64,000 nt of DNA from Salinivenus sp. GTDB taxonomy: Bacteria > Bacteroidota > Rhodothermia > Rhodothermales > Salinibacteraceae. Position 1 is the first letter of the stretch, and each line of letters starts with the position of its first letter. Shown piece after piece: positions 17,127 to 25,686 of the stretch. The notes beneath the pieces were generated by a model. That model saw only the letters and a list, made by a program, of their open reading frames with translations. It did no database searches and was not told the origin of the DNA. The stretch covers positions 1 through 64,000 of the forward strand of contig JAHENZ010000022.1 of the NCBI GenBank assembly GCA_018609755.1. The letters run 5' to 3'. The position numbers were made by a program, and so were the translations under genes.

Positions 17127-18151
17127 GCGCCCACCTCCGCCCTCGTTCCGCGAACGAGCACGTCTGGATTCGCAATCTCGTCGGGCACCGTCCCGTGGAG
17201 CACCTTCTCAATGTCCTCCACGTTTTTCTCGTCCATCAGACGGAGGGACCGCTCCGTGTAGCTGCCCACGTGCGGCAGGACAATCACGTTGTCCAGTTCC
17301 AAAAACGGATGATCCTCGCGGATCGGCTCCCGCTGGAGCACGTCCACACCAAGCTTCGCGATCTTCCCCGATTCGACTGCCTCCGCGAGAGCGTTCTCGT
17401 CGGTCAGTTCGCCGCGAGCCGTGTTCACGATGTACACCCCGTCCTTCATCAGCCCGATCTCCTCCTCCCCGATCATCTCGAAATTCTCAGGGTTGTGGGA
17501 CGCGTTTAGCGAGATCAGGTCTGCACGACGGACGAGATCGTGGAGGTGCGTCGGTTCTACCCCTGCCTTTTCGAGCACTGGATCGGCAATGTTCGGGTCG
17601 TACGCCAGTACGTCGGCGCCGAACCCTTCGCTGATGATTTCACCCACCCGGCTGCCGATGTTGCCGTAGCCGATGACGCCCACCGTCATGTGGGACAGCT
17701 CCCGCCCCACGAAGTGACGGCGCTGCTCCCACTCCAACGCCTTGCTGGCCTGAGCGCCGGGCACCACGTCGCGCAGGCACGCCATGATGAGGCTGAGGCT
17801 GAGCTCCGCCACGGCGTCCCGCTCCGGTTCGCCGGCAATGCGGGTCACGATCACTCCGGTATCGGTGGCGGCCTCCAGATCCACGTTGTCACACCCAATG
17901 CCGTGACGGGCCAGGAGGAGGAGTTCGTCATTCTCCTCAAAGAACACTCGCGGAAAGTGTGGGGTCACACTCGCCACGATAAAGGGATACTCGTCCAGTT
18001 CGTCGACCAGCGTCTCTCCGTCCACCTCCGGGTCGAACTGGAAGCGCTGGACCGGCCCGAGGGCCTCCAGCCGCTCCAGCAGCTCGGGAAAATGGCGCCC
18101 GAACGTGGACGAGTTGACGATCGCCGTTTGAATGTCGTCTTGATCGATCAT
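17123..18151 (-). CDS. D-isomer-specific 2-hydroxyacid dehydrogenase
   Basis: This 342-residue NAD(P)-dependent dehydrogenase carries a Rossmann motif VGVIGYGNIGSRVGE, the substrate-binding Arg in VNTARGELTDENAL, a catalytic Glu (QREP) and the catalytic His in LPHVGSYTERS. Relatives reduce 2-keto acids, including 2-keto-gluconate and glyoxylate. Between gnd and a gluconate-type kinase, a 2-ketogluconate or related aldonate reductase producing the kinase substrate is an attractive but unproven role. The track ORF adds 17 residues; the ATG at 18151 (MIDQDDIQTAIVNSS) is more natural. A 4-bp overlap with the kinase gene shows they are co-transcribed. Confidence 0.87.
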   Translation of the reverse strand: MIDQDDIQTAIVNSSTFGRHFPELLERLEALGPVQRFQFDPEVDGETLVDELDEYPFIVASVTPHFPRVFFEENDELLLLARHGIGCDNVDLEAATDTGVIVTRIAGEPERDAVAELSLSLIMACLRDVVPGAQASKALEWEQRRHFVGRELSHMTVGVIGYGNIGSRVGEIISEGFGADVLAYDPNIADPVLEKAGVEPTHLHDLVRRADLISLNASHNPENFEMIGEEEIGLMKDGVYIVNTARGELTDENALAEAVESGKIAKLGVDVLQREPIREDHPFLELDNVIVLPHVGSYTERSLRLMDEKNVEDIEKVLHGTVPDEIANPDVLVRGTRAEVGA

Positions 18152-18372
18152 GAGCAGTCTCTGCGTTGGGACATCTGGAAATTGCCCTGTTGTGAGATGC
18201 AACCGTTTTGCCCGATTGACAGCGGACCACCGACGGCAAACCGGCGCCCTTTGTGGAGCTCCTCTTCGCTCAGTTCAGGGCACGGTTCGCCGCGGTCGGC
18301 CGTCCGCCGTCCATACACAGCCCGATGCTTACGACTCGGGCTCAATTTCAGCCGGGTGTGCACGCACTGGAC

Positions 18373-19776
18373 TTACTCCCCCCACTCCGTGTGGAACGTG
18401 CCCTCGGCGTCACGTCGCTCGTAGGTGTGCGCCCCAAAGCAATCCCGCTGGGCCTGAATCATGTTGGCCGGGAGGTCGGGAGAGGTCAGGGACTCGAAGT
18501 AGTCGAGCGAGGCACTGTGGCCCGGCACCGGAAGGGCCGCCGCTCGGGCCGCCTGCACCACGCGCCGAAGGGCCGGAATGGCGTCGTTGTACTCGGACTG
18601 GAAGTTCGGCGCTGCTATCAGATTGTCCGGATACGGCGTCTCGTCGTACGCCGTGCGGATGGGATCGAGCAGCGTCGACCGAATGATGCACCCGTCCTTC
18701 CAGATGCGGGCCACGGTGGACAGATCCAGGTCGTACCCGCGCTCCTCGGAGGCCACGTTCAGCAGCTTGATGCCCTGCGCGTAGGAGGAGACGGTGGAAA
18801 TGTAGAGAGCCTCTTCGAGATCGTCGAGGAATTCCTGTGAGAGGGACTGCTGCGGGCGTCGCACCTTGTACTGTCCTCCGATCCGACCTCGCTCATCCTT
18901 CACAGCCGACAGAAAGCGTCCCTCCACCGCCGCCGACATCGTCGGGACGGGCACGCCGTAATCGAGCGCGGACTGCACGCTCCACTTGCCGGTGCCCTTC
19001 TGCTTGGCAGTGTCGAGGATCTTGTTGATCAGGAAGCCGTCGCCCCGATCGTCCTTCTGCCTGAGAATGTCAGCCGTAATCTCGTAGAGATACGCCCCTA
19101 CGCGCTCGTTCCACTCGGCAAACTGGTCGCTCATCTCGGGCGGGTCCATCTCCAGCCCCTGCGCCATCAGCCAGTACGCCTCGGCGATGGACTGCATCAC
19201 GGCGTACTCGATGCCGTTGTGGACCATCTTGACGTAGTGACCCGCCGAGTGCGGCCCCAGGTACGCACAGCAGGGCTCCCCGTCCACTTGCGCCGCGGCG
19301 TCCTCCAGCAGCGGCCCGACGATCTCGTAGGCCTCCTCGTGTCCGCCCGGCATGATGGATGGCCCGTGCAGCGCGCCGTACTCGCCCCCGCTAATGCCAG
19401 TGCCGAGGTAGAGCAGCCCCTCGTCCTCAGCCGTTTCGATGCGCCGCTCCGTGTCGTGAAAGTCGGAGTTCCCCCCGTCCACGATCACGTCCCCCTCATC
19501 CAAGAGCGGAATGAGCTTGTCGATGAAAATGTCGACCGGCTTTCCGGCCTTTACCATCAACAGCACCTTCCGGGGTCGCTCCAGCGAATCGACGAACGAT
19601 TCCAAGTCGTACGTCGGGACGATCTGCTTGTCCGTTCCCCGCTCTTCGTAGAAGGATTCGGTCGTCGAGCCGGTCCGGTTGTACACGGACACCCGATTCC
19701 CATTGGACTCAATGTTGAGCGCAATATTCTGGCCCATCACGGCCATCCCAATTACGCCAATGTCGGAGTCACTCAT
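18373..19776 (-). CDS. gnd: 6-phosphogluconate dehydrogenase, decarboxylating
   Basis: This 467-residue enzyme of the oxidative pentose phosphate pathway converts 6-phosphogluconate to ribulose 5-phosphate and CO2 with NADP+. The nucleotide motif IGVIGMAVMGQNIALNIESNG, GTGISGGEYGALHGPSIMPGG and the catalytic-Lys block HYVKMVHNGIEYAVMQ are all present, as is the C-terminal domain segment YFESLTSPDLPANMIQAQRDCFGAHTYERRDAEG. The full long-form length (~470) is kept. As the first gene of the run leading to the gluconate-type kinase, it would consume that kinase's product. Confidence 0.97.
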   Translation of the reverse strand: MSDSDIGVIGMAVMGQNIALNIESNGNRVSVYNRTGSTTESFYEERGTDKQIVPTYDLESFVDSLERPRKVLLMVKAGKPVDIFIDKLIPLLDEGDVIVDGGNSDFHDTERRIETAEDEGLLYLGTGISGGEYGALHGPSIMPGGHEEAYEIVGPLLEDAAAQVDGEPCCAYLGPHSAGHYVKMVHNGIEYAVMQSIAEAYWLMAQGLEMDPPEMSDQFAEWNERVGAYLYEITADILRQKDDRGDGFLINKILDTAKQKGTGKWSVQSALDYGVPVPTMSAAVEGRFLSAVKDERGRIGGQYKVRRPQQSLSQEFLDDLEEALYISTVSSYAQGIKLLNVASEERGYDLDLSTVARIWKDGCIIRSTLLDPIRTAYDETPYPDNLIAAPNFQSEYNDAIPALRRVVQAARAAALPVPGHSASLDYFESLTSPDLPANMIQAQRDCFGAHTYERRDAEGTFHTEWGE

Positions 19777-19943
19777 AATTTCGTGTCTGCGTTATCAGTA
19801 GAAAGATAATTTTGCGCGCGCCTCCGTCCTTCCAAGCATTTGTGGCGCTCCGGTTCGCAATTGTCTCTCGATCAAACGCCTCTTCATCTATCGACCGTTG
19901 CACGCTGGGCCTCGTTGAACTCAAACGACGCTTCTCGGCCGCT

Positions 19944-20699
19944 CTACCCTTCCCCCCTGTTTACAACACGCTCAGCAAGATCGAGGTCGAGCCCCTGAAT
20001 GCCGTCGAGCACGAGCTCCGCCATTCGACGCGCTCCGTAGTTGTTGAAGTGCGTATCATCCGCTCGGCCATTGGGATAGTTGGGGTGTTGCCCCGGCTCC
20101 AAGTGGTTGTAGAGGAATTTGGAGTTCTCGGGCCCTAGCTCTCGGAGCAGGGCCTTGCTCTTTTCTGTGTGGTCGATGAGCGGCACGTCGTGGGCCGTCG
20201 CCACCGCCCGCGTCAGCTTGGCGTAGGGGTGCGTCCTCTCCAGATTGCCATTGTCGTTGAAATGCCGACGTGCCACTGGAGTGAGCAATACGGGCCGTCC
20301 CCCCTTCTCCCGCGTCTCCGTCACGAACTTCGTGAGGTTCGCCTTGAAGTTTTCCTCCGTGGTGTACTGCTCTTTCGACGGTACCTCGTCGTTGTGGCCG
20401 AACTGGATGAAGACGTAGTCTCCCTCCTCGAGATTGTCGACGATGGGCTGCCACCGTCCCTCTTCGAGGAAGGTGCGCGTGCTCCGTCCATTCCTCGCGT
20501 GATTCTCCACCCTCACCGTCTCGTCGAAGAAGACGGCGAACGGCGTGCCCCACCCCGTCTCGGGATACGCTTCCATCTCCTTCTCCGCCATGGTCGAGTC
20601 CCCGATCATGTACACCGTGATCGTGTCTTGTGGCGCTAGTCCCACGCTGAAGAGAAGGAGTCCGATGAGACCGGCGATTTTTGCGAGAGCGTTCGTCAC
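19944..20699 (-). CDS. secreted SGNH hydrolase, rhamnogalacturonan acetylesterase type
   Basis: The GDS motif is in YMIGDSTMAEKE, the oxyanion Gly/Asn block in VFIQFGHNDEVPS, and the catalytic Asp-His in ADDTHFNNYGARRMAELV, the order expected for the CE12 / rhamnogalacturonan acetylesterase branch of SGNH hydrolases. It would remove acetyl esters from the pectic backbone. The track begins at 20759 with a cysteine- and proline-rich leader. The GTG at 20699 (MTNALAKIAGLIGLLLFSVGLAP) gives a clean signal peptide and was chosen, although the longer form cannot be ruled out. It is downstream of the GH43 and pectinesterase genes on the same strand. Confidence 0.88.
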   Translation of the reverse strand: MTNALAKIAGLIGLLLFSVGLAPQDTITVYMIGDSTMAEKEMEAYPETGWGTPFAVFFDETVRVENHARNGRSTRTFLEEGRWQPIVDNLEEGDYVFIQFGHNDEVPSKEQYTTEENFKANLTKFVTETREKGGRPVLLTPVARRHFNDNGNLERTHPYAKLTRAVATAHDVPLIDHTEKSKALLRELGPENSKFLYNHLEPGQHPNYPNGRADDTHFNNYGARRMAELVLDGIQGLDLDLAERVVNRGEG

Positions 20700-20774
20700 G
20701 GTTCGGTGGGTTCCTGGCGGGAAAAAAGGAGACGAGTGAGTCCAGCACGTCCGGGCCATTGGATTCCGAACACG

Positions 20775-22388
20775 CTACTGGACGTTGAAGAACTCAAAAT
20801 CCGCGTATCCACCCTCCGACGCGTCGTCCGGCGTGAGGGCGTACACCCCCACTTTCGCCCCAATCCACTGCCCCTGTACGGCCTGAAACGGCTCGCCGAT
20901 GGTCTCGAAGGCGTCGCCCCCGTCGAGGCTGTAGACAAACTGCACCTCGGCGCCATCCTGCACGCGCGCCTGCAGACGCACGTCCTGTGCGTTATCGAGC
21001 GGCACCGTGACGGGCTCCTGCGGCGGCCCGCCCTCGTGCGCGTCCATCTTGCGGGTGTGGATAAGTTCGTAGCCGTCCGCCGTGTGCCGGACGGACACGT
21101 GCGCATAATCTTCGCCCATCACGATGAGCCCCGCTTTTTCGCCGGAGGCCCGCCCATTGAACGACATTTTCGTGGTGGCGGTAAAGGCGGGCGCCGGGAA
21201 TTTCTGGAGCAGCAAATTGGGCACCGGCCACATGTTCTCCGCCCCCTCCGGCATCGGCTGCGAGAACAGCGTGAGCGTCCCCACCCGGTCCGTCAGCGAA
21301 TACCAGCCGGGGTGATTATTTCCGTGCCACTGCCACTGGAGCCCGAGGCGCGCCTCCTCAAACTCGTCGGAGGTCTGCGGCACCATCGTCGGCGGATCGG
21401 CGTCCACGTCCGGCGTTTCGTGCTCCAGCACCGGAATGCCGGTGCCGTCGTCGTTCGGGTCGCGCCCCATCACGGGCCAGCCGTTCTCCCACCGCATCGG
21501 CTGGAGGTGCACGATGCGACCGTACGCGATGTGCTCCTGAAAGTGAATGAACCAGTCCTCGCCGCTGTCCAGGTGCACCCATGCGCCCTGGTGCGGGCCG
21601 TTGATCTCCGTGTCGCCTTGCTCCAGCACCGTCCGGATCTCGTAGTCGCCGTAGACGCTGTCCGCGCGGAGGACCGTCTGCCAGCCGTCTCGCACACCAC
21701 CCGCCGGGGCAAAGATGTAGTAGTCGCCGTTGCGCTTGTAGAACTTCGGCCCCTCGATGGTGGGGTGCGGCCCATGCCCGTCGTACACCTTCTGGCTCCG
21801 TCCCACCAGGTGCGTGCCGTCCGGATCCATCGGCGCCACGTGCAATACGCTGTTGATGCCCGCCCGGCTTTTGGCGAAGGCATGCACCAGATAGGCGTTT
21901 CCGTCGTCGTCCCAGAGCGGCGCCGGGTCGATCCAGCCCTTCGCCTCTTGGACGAGCACCGGATCTTCCCACTTCCCCCGCGGGTCGTCGGTCTTCACCA
22001 TGAAGATGCCCGCATCCGGATCCCCCCAGAAGATGTAGAACTCCCCGTCGTGGTAGTTGAAGGAGGGCGCCCACACACCGTTGCCGTGCTGCGGCACGTC
22101 AAAGCGATCCGGCAGCTCGGGAACGGCGTGGTTGATGAGACGCCAGTTCACCAGGTCCTTCGAGTGCAGGATGGGCAGCGCGGGAAGGGCGTTGAAGCTG
22201 GACGACGTCATGTAGAAGTCGTCCCCCACCTTCACCACGTCGGGATCGGAGTAGTCCGCGTAGATGATGGGATTTTTGTACGTGTCCTCGTCGACATTGG
22301 GATTCCACACCTGTGCCTGCCCCGGCAACACGGTGAGGGCAAGAAGCAGAACGGATCCGGCGAGACACTGGGCGGCGCGGTGCATCAT
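20775..22388 (-). CDS. secreted GH43-family glycoside hydrolase with C-terminal beta-sandwich
   Basis: After a signal peptide (SVLLLALTVLPGQAQ) comes a five-bladed GH43 domain: YADYSDPDVVKVGDDFYMTSSSF contains the general-base Asp, WIDPAPLWDDDGNAYLVHAF follows, and EGPKFYKRNGDYYIFAPAGG the general-acid Glu. The last ~200 residues (TSDEFEEARLGLQWQWHGN...) form the GH43-associated beta-sandwich. Family members are arabinofuranosidases, xylosidases or galactosidases, and here pectin side-chain removal is likely. The track ORF extends 534 bp upstream into the pectinesterase gene and is spurious there; MMHRAAQCL at 22388 is the start. Confidence 0.9.
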   Translation of the reverse strand: MMHRAAQCLAGSVLLLALTVLPGQAQVWNPNVDEDTYKNPIIYADYSDPDVVKVGDDFYMTSSSFNALPALPILHSKDLVNWRLINHAVPELPDRFDVPQHGNGVWAPSFNYHDGEFYIFWGDPDAGIFMVKTDDPRGKWEDPVLVQEAKGWIDPAPLWDDDGNAYLVHAFAKSRAGINSVLHVAPMDPDGTHLVGRSQKVYDGHGPHPTIEGPKFYKRNGDYYIFAPAGGVRDGWQTVLRADSVYGDYEIRTVLEQGDTEINGPHQGAWVHLDSGEDWFIHFQEHIAYGRIVHLQPMRWENGWPVMGRDPNDDGTGIPVLEHETPDVDADPPTMVPQTSDEFEEARLGLQWQWHGNNHPGWYSLTDRVGTLTLFSQPMPEGAENMWPVPNLLLQKFPAPAFTATTKMSFNGRASGEKAGLIVMGEDYAHVSVRHTADGYELIHTRKMDAHEGGPPQEPVTVPLDNAQDVRLQARVQDGAEVQFVYSLDGGDAFETIGEPFQAVQGQWIGAKVGVYALTPDDASEGGYADFEFFNVQ

Positions 22389-22714
22389 GGCAAGTGGAAG
22401 TTGGGAGTCAATTCCGTCGGAAAATAGAAAACTCAAGTTGCGGGAGACATTCATTTTGCTCTGAGGACGACGGAGGACGGATTCGTTCTCAATCATGTGG
22501 GGCCGGAACCGCGACACCCCGAACAGGAAGTAATACCAGATACCGAAGATGGTTGAGCACTTTGTTGAGAGAGTTTCGGTACGAAAGTCACGAGGCGCGC
22601 CTCGTGACGGACGTTCCACTCTGACCGAAGCAATTACATGCATACCGATCCATCGGAACTGGTATAATGTCATCAATTCGGTGGGCACGTCGGATCGAGC
22701 TGGACCTTCCTGCG
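22389..22714. other. intergenic region between GH43 and pectinesterase genes
   Basis: These 326 bp hold no gene. The main feature is the 22-bp palindrome at 22587-22608, listed separately. The AT-richer stretch near 22640-22680 (GAACTGGTATAATGTCATC) could carry a promoter, but I cannot assign one. Confidence 0.5.
22587..22608. promoter_or_regulatory. perfect 22-bp palindrome, operator or 3'-end hairpin
   Basis: GTCACGAGGCGCGCCTCGTGAC is self-complementary over all 22 bases. It lies 107 bp after the pectinesterase stop and 199 bp before the GH43 start, so it could be a terminator-like stem (no T run follows on either strand) or a dimeric regulator's operator. It occurs once in the window. Confidence 0.5.
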
Positions 22715-23713
22715 CTACCGAGGAGACACGCGGTACCATTTCGACCGCTCGACTGTCTTCTCCGCCGAAAAGATATTCATTTTCGTGTAGCGTTCGGCCT
22801 CCGCTTCGGTGAGCTCGTGGCTCCAGTCCACCCGTCCCGACCGGTCGGCGCCGGGGCCGGTGTTGGCGTACTCCGCGTAAAACGTAGTCTTTTTCGCCTC
22901 CGGCTTTGCCCAGTTGTCCCATCCCTCAGACCGGATGTGCGCGCCCATCTCGGTCCGGATGAATACCGTTCGTGCGTGCTTCCGCCAGGGGCGTCCCAAA
23001 TAGACCTGCTCCACCTCGGGCGCCGCCGTCAATCGACAATCCAAGAACACCAGTCCAAACGGCTCGCTCTCTGGAGTTGACGCCGCCGTGATGTAGGAAT
23101 CGTCCGTCGAGTGAATCCGGCAGTCTTCAAACACCGCCGTCGCTTGTCCGAAGATAAAGTCCGTCGTGCCCTCAATGTAGCAGTCTTTGAAGTACTGCCG
23201 GTGGCCTTCCCCCGCAACGTAGATCGTATCCTGGTGCCCAAGAAAACGGCAATTCTCAAATACGACGCGGTCGCCCTCCACGCGCAACGCAAGGGCCTGT
23301 CCCACCGGGCCAGCGCTGTTTTTTACCGTCAAATTCCGCGCGCGGAAGTCATTGCCCTGCACCATCAGCGTGTACGTAAAGAACGTGCTGTTGCGGCCGC
23401 GATCGATTTTATCGAAGTGGTCGTCGTGCGTGATGATCGTCTTCTCCTTGCTCTCCCCAATGAGCGTGATCCGCGGATTCCACGCGTGCACCGTCACCTT
23501 CTCCCGGTACACGCCGTTCTTCACGAAGATGGTGATCCGCTCAGGAGGAAAGGACTTGGCCCCGTCAATAGCGGCCTGGATGCTGGCATAGTCGCCGCTC
23601 CCATCCTTCGCGACCACGTAATCGTACGCCACATCCTGCCCAAGAACCGGCCCCGCAACCAAACACGCCGCGAGGACGCCGATCCACATCGGGACTTTGA
23701 GAAGAGACCGCAT
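22715..23713 (-). CDS. pectinesterase (CE8)
   Basis: This secreted enzyme demethylates pectin to polygalacturonate and methanol. The right-handed beta-helix protein has the CE8 active-site series: the Gln in GPVGQALALRV, the proton-donor Asp in FLGHQDTIYV, the nucleophile Asp in GTTDFIFGQATAVFEDC and the Arg in YLGRPWRKHARTVF. A signal peptide is evident in MRSLLKVPMWIGVLAACLVAGPVLGQ. The track ORF begins 144 bp earlier in non-conserved sequence; the ATG at 23713 was chosen. It lies downstream of SusCD and would prepare substrate for the GH28 enzyme encoded on the other side of SusCD. Confidence 0.95.
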   Translation of the reverse strand: MRSLLKVPMWIGVLAACLVAGPVLGQDVAYDYVVAKDGSGDYASIQAAIDGAKSFPPERITIFVKNGVYREKVTVHAWNPRITLIGESKEKTIITHDDHFDKIDRGRNSTFFTYTLMVQGNDFRARNLTVKNSAGPVGQALALRVEGDRVVFENCRFLGHQDTIYVAGEGHRQYFKDCYIEGTTDFIFGQATAVFEDCRIHSTDDSYITAASTPESEPFGLVFLDCRLTAAPEVEQVYLGRPWRKHARTVFIRTEMGAHIRSEGWDNWAKPEAKKTTFYAEYANTGPGADRSGRVDWSHELTEAEAERYTKMNIFSAEKTVERSKWYRVSPR

Positions 23714-23881
23714 ACGCACAGGAAAGGAGTGTGGGACCAGAATCGAGAGCCCGAGAAGAACAATCAACGAAACGTGCCCCCCGCCCCCAGAGAGGGTCAA
23801 CTCTCCGGAGGCCGGAGGGTGTGGGAGGCACGTCACGCGTTGATTCACCCGGTACATTCACCGTCTCTCACGCGAGATACA

Positions 23882-25561
23882 CTAGCGACCGCTGTAGCCC
23901 GGGTTCTGGGTGAATTCGTTGTCGTTCTCCACCGCGTCGAGCTGCGACTGCGGAATCGGCCGTAGACGGTGAAAGTCCTGGATATGCGGCGCCGCTCCGG
24001 GATTGTGCGCCTGCGTCCGGCTCACCAGCGCGTCGTTGCGCTTCAGCACCGTCCAGCGCAGTTGCTCGCCCGCAAACTCTCGGGCCCACTCGTCCAGCAG
24101 GAACTCCCGGTCGATATCTCCGGCCGTCACCTCCATGTCGGACTCGTGCCCCGGTCGGGCGGCTCGCCGACGAATTTCGTTGATGGGACCAACGGCCTGT
24201 CCCGGACTTCCCATGTTCAGATATGCTTCCGCCTGGATCAGGTACATCTCCGCAAGCCGGATGACGAAGGCATCCCGACTGCTGATCTGCAACTGGATGG
24301 ACGGCCGCGTAGGATCAACGAATTTCGTGAGGGCCGGGTAGATGTCCCGCCGGACCGGCGACCCGTCGGGATTGTAGATGTCGTCCCGGTCGAAGACGAG
24401 GTAGGGCTTGTCGTCGGCAAACCCATCCGGTAGGTCCCGCGACGTGGCGTAGAGGGCCGTGTCGCCCGTCGCAATGCCTTGCGGCGGATTCTCCTGGTTC
24501 GAATACCACACTTCGCGAAAGGTATCATCGTACCGCGTGCTGTGCTCGCGATCATAGAGGTCGAGCAGGAAGCGGCTCGGCATGTACCGGTTGAACGGGC
24601 GCCCGTACTCGATCGACCGATCTACGCCCGAGAAGTCGTCGTAGGTTGGGAGAAAGTGGAGATGCCCGTTGAAACCGCCGCGGAAGTGTCCCTCCGGGTA
24701 GCGAACGTCGTCCTGCTGGTCGTTCAGCGTGAGGTCGCGCGTGTAATTGACGGCCCAGATGACCTCGCTATTTTGGAGGTTGTCCATGTCCCAGAGCCGG
24801 TCGTAGTCGTCCAGCAGCTCGAAATCATACTGGGTAATGACCCGATCCGCCAGGTTGATGGCCTCCTGGTTATTTCCTCGAGCCACGTGCATGCGGGCCG
24901 CAAAGGCCTCTGCCACCGGCTTCGTCGCGCGCCCGTAATCGTCGGTACTAGTCGGCAGGTTATCGATCGCGAACTCCAGATCGGAAAAAATCTGCTGGTA
25001 GAACTGGTCGACGGACGTCCGGTTGGCCGTCGTCTCCACGTCGTCCGTGGGGTCCGTCGTCAGGTGCACGCCCCCCCATTGGTCCACGATGTGCCAATAG
25101 AAGAACGCCCGCAGGAAGTGGAGCTCCGCCTCCCGTCTCGTCTGCATCTGCTCCGATAACCCCGACTCCTCGACGCGATTGATGCCCGAATTTACCAGGT
25201 TGACCGCCGTGTACAGGTGCTTCCACATCCCCGTGATGTCGTCCACCCCACCGCCGTTAATGATGTCCACCTCAGACGTGAGATCCTCGTACGTGGACAG
25301 CGGGACGTTTTCGTCTCCCCCTCCGCTCAACCACGTATCCGTTCCCTGATTGGCGAAAGCGTATCCTTCTTCCTTCCCGTACCACCAGCGCGCATAGCTG
25401 TAGGAGGCATTTACGAGGCTCTCGAAGCCTTCAGGCTGCGTGTAGACCGACTCGTCCGTCAGTCCACTGGGATTGTACTCCGTCAAGTCACACGACGTGA
25501 TCAGTAGCGCACTGCACGCAAAAACGAGTGAAAAGGCAACGATCTTAGCTGTATCTAGCAT
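23882..25561 (-). CDS. SusD/RagB-family outer-membrane glycan-binding lipoprotein
   Basis: This 559-residue surface lipoprotein has signal and lipobox LLITSC at the N terminus, then the SusD-like TPR scaffold: NASYSYARWWYGKEEGYAF, RREAELHFLRAFFYWHIVDQWGGVHL and the C-terminal RLAEMYLIQAEAYLNMGSPGQAVGPINEIRRRA ... FLLDEWAREFAGEQLRWTVLKR. SusD proteins cap the SusC transporter and capture oligosaccharides. It follows the SusC gene at 125 bp, as usual. Neighbours point to a pectic ligand such as galacturonan or rhamnogalacturonan oligomers. Confidence 0.96.
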   Translation of the reverse strand: MLDTAKIVAFSLVFACSALLITSCDLTEYNPSGLTDESVYTQPEGFESLVNASYSYARWWYGKEEGYAFANQGTDTWLSGGGDENVPLSTYEDLTSEVDIINGGGVDDITGMWKHLYTAVNLVNSGINRVEESGLSEQMQTRREAELHFLRAFFYWHIVDQWGGVHLTTDPTDDVETTANRTSVDQFYQQIFSDLEFAIDNLPTSTDDYGRATKPVAEAFAARMHVARGNNQEAINLADRVITQYDFELLDDYDRLWDMDNLQNSEVIWAVNYTRDLTLNDQQDDVRYPEGHFRGGFNGHLHFLPTYDDFSGVDRSIEYGRPFNRYMPSRFLLDLYDREHSTRYDDTFREVWYSNQENPPQGIATGDTALYATSRDLPDGFADDKPYLVFDRDDIYNPDGSPVRRDIYPALTKFVDPTRPSIQLQISSRDAFVIRLAEMYLIQAEAYLNMGSPGQAVGPINEIRRRAARPGHESDMEVTAGDIDREFLLDEWAREFAGEQLRWTVLKRNDALVSRTQAHNPGAAPHIQDFHRLRPIPQSQLDAVENDNEFTQNPGYSGR

Positions 25562-25632
25562 GGCAAAAAATGTAGGACGTTAAGGGAACAGTGAGGGGAG
25601 GCCGAGGCCGGCCCGAAAGAGTAGAGCGAAGA

Positions 25633-25656
25633 CCGGAAGGAGAACGGCCCTTCCGG
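25633..25656. promoter_or_regulatory. hairpin between susC and susD
   Basis: CCGGAAGG-AGAACGGC-CCTTCCGG forms a perfect 8-bp stem in the 125-bp gap between the SusC stop and the SusD start. A hairpin here may set the relative level of the two cistrons by attenuation or differential mRNA decay. The role is inferred. Confidence 0.5.
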
Positions 25657-25686
25657 CCCCGCTGCTTAAGGCGCTTCGCCGGATGA

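Noticed and set aside
20706-22427. 573-residue plus-strand ORF opposite the GH43 gene
   Set aside because: Antisense shadow without recognisable domain; GH43 catalytic motifs are on the minus strand.
22389-22922. N-terminal extension of the GH43 ORF
   Set aside because: It would overlap the pectinesterase gene and has no conserved sequence; a normal signal peptide begins at 22388.
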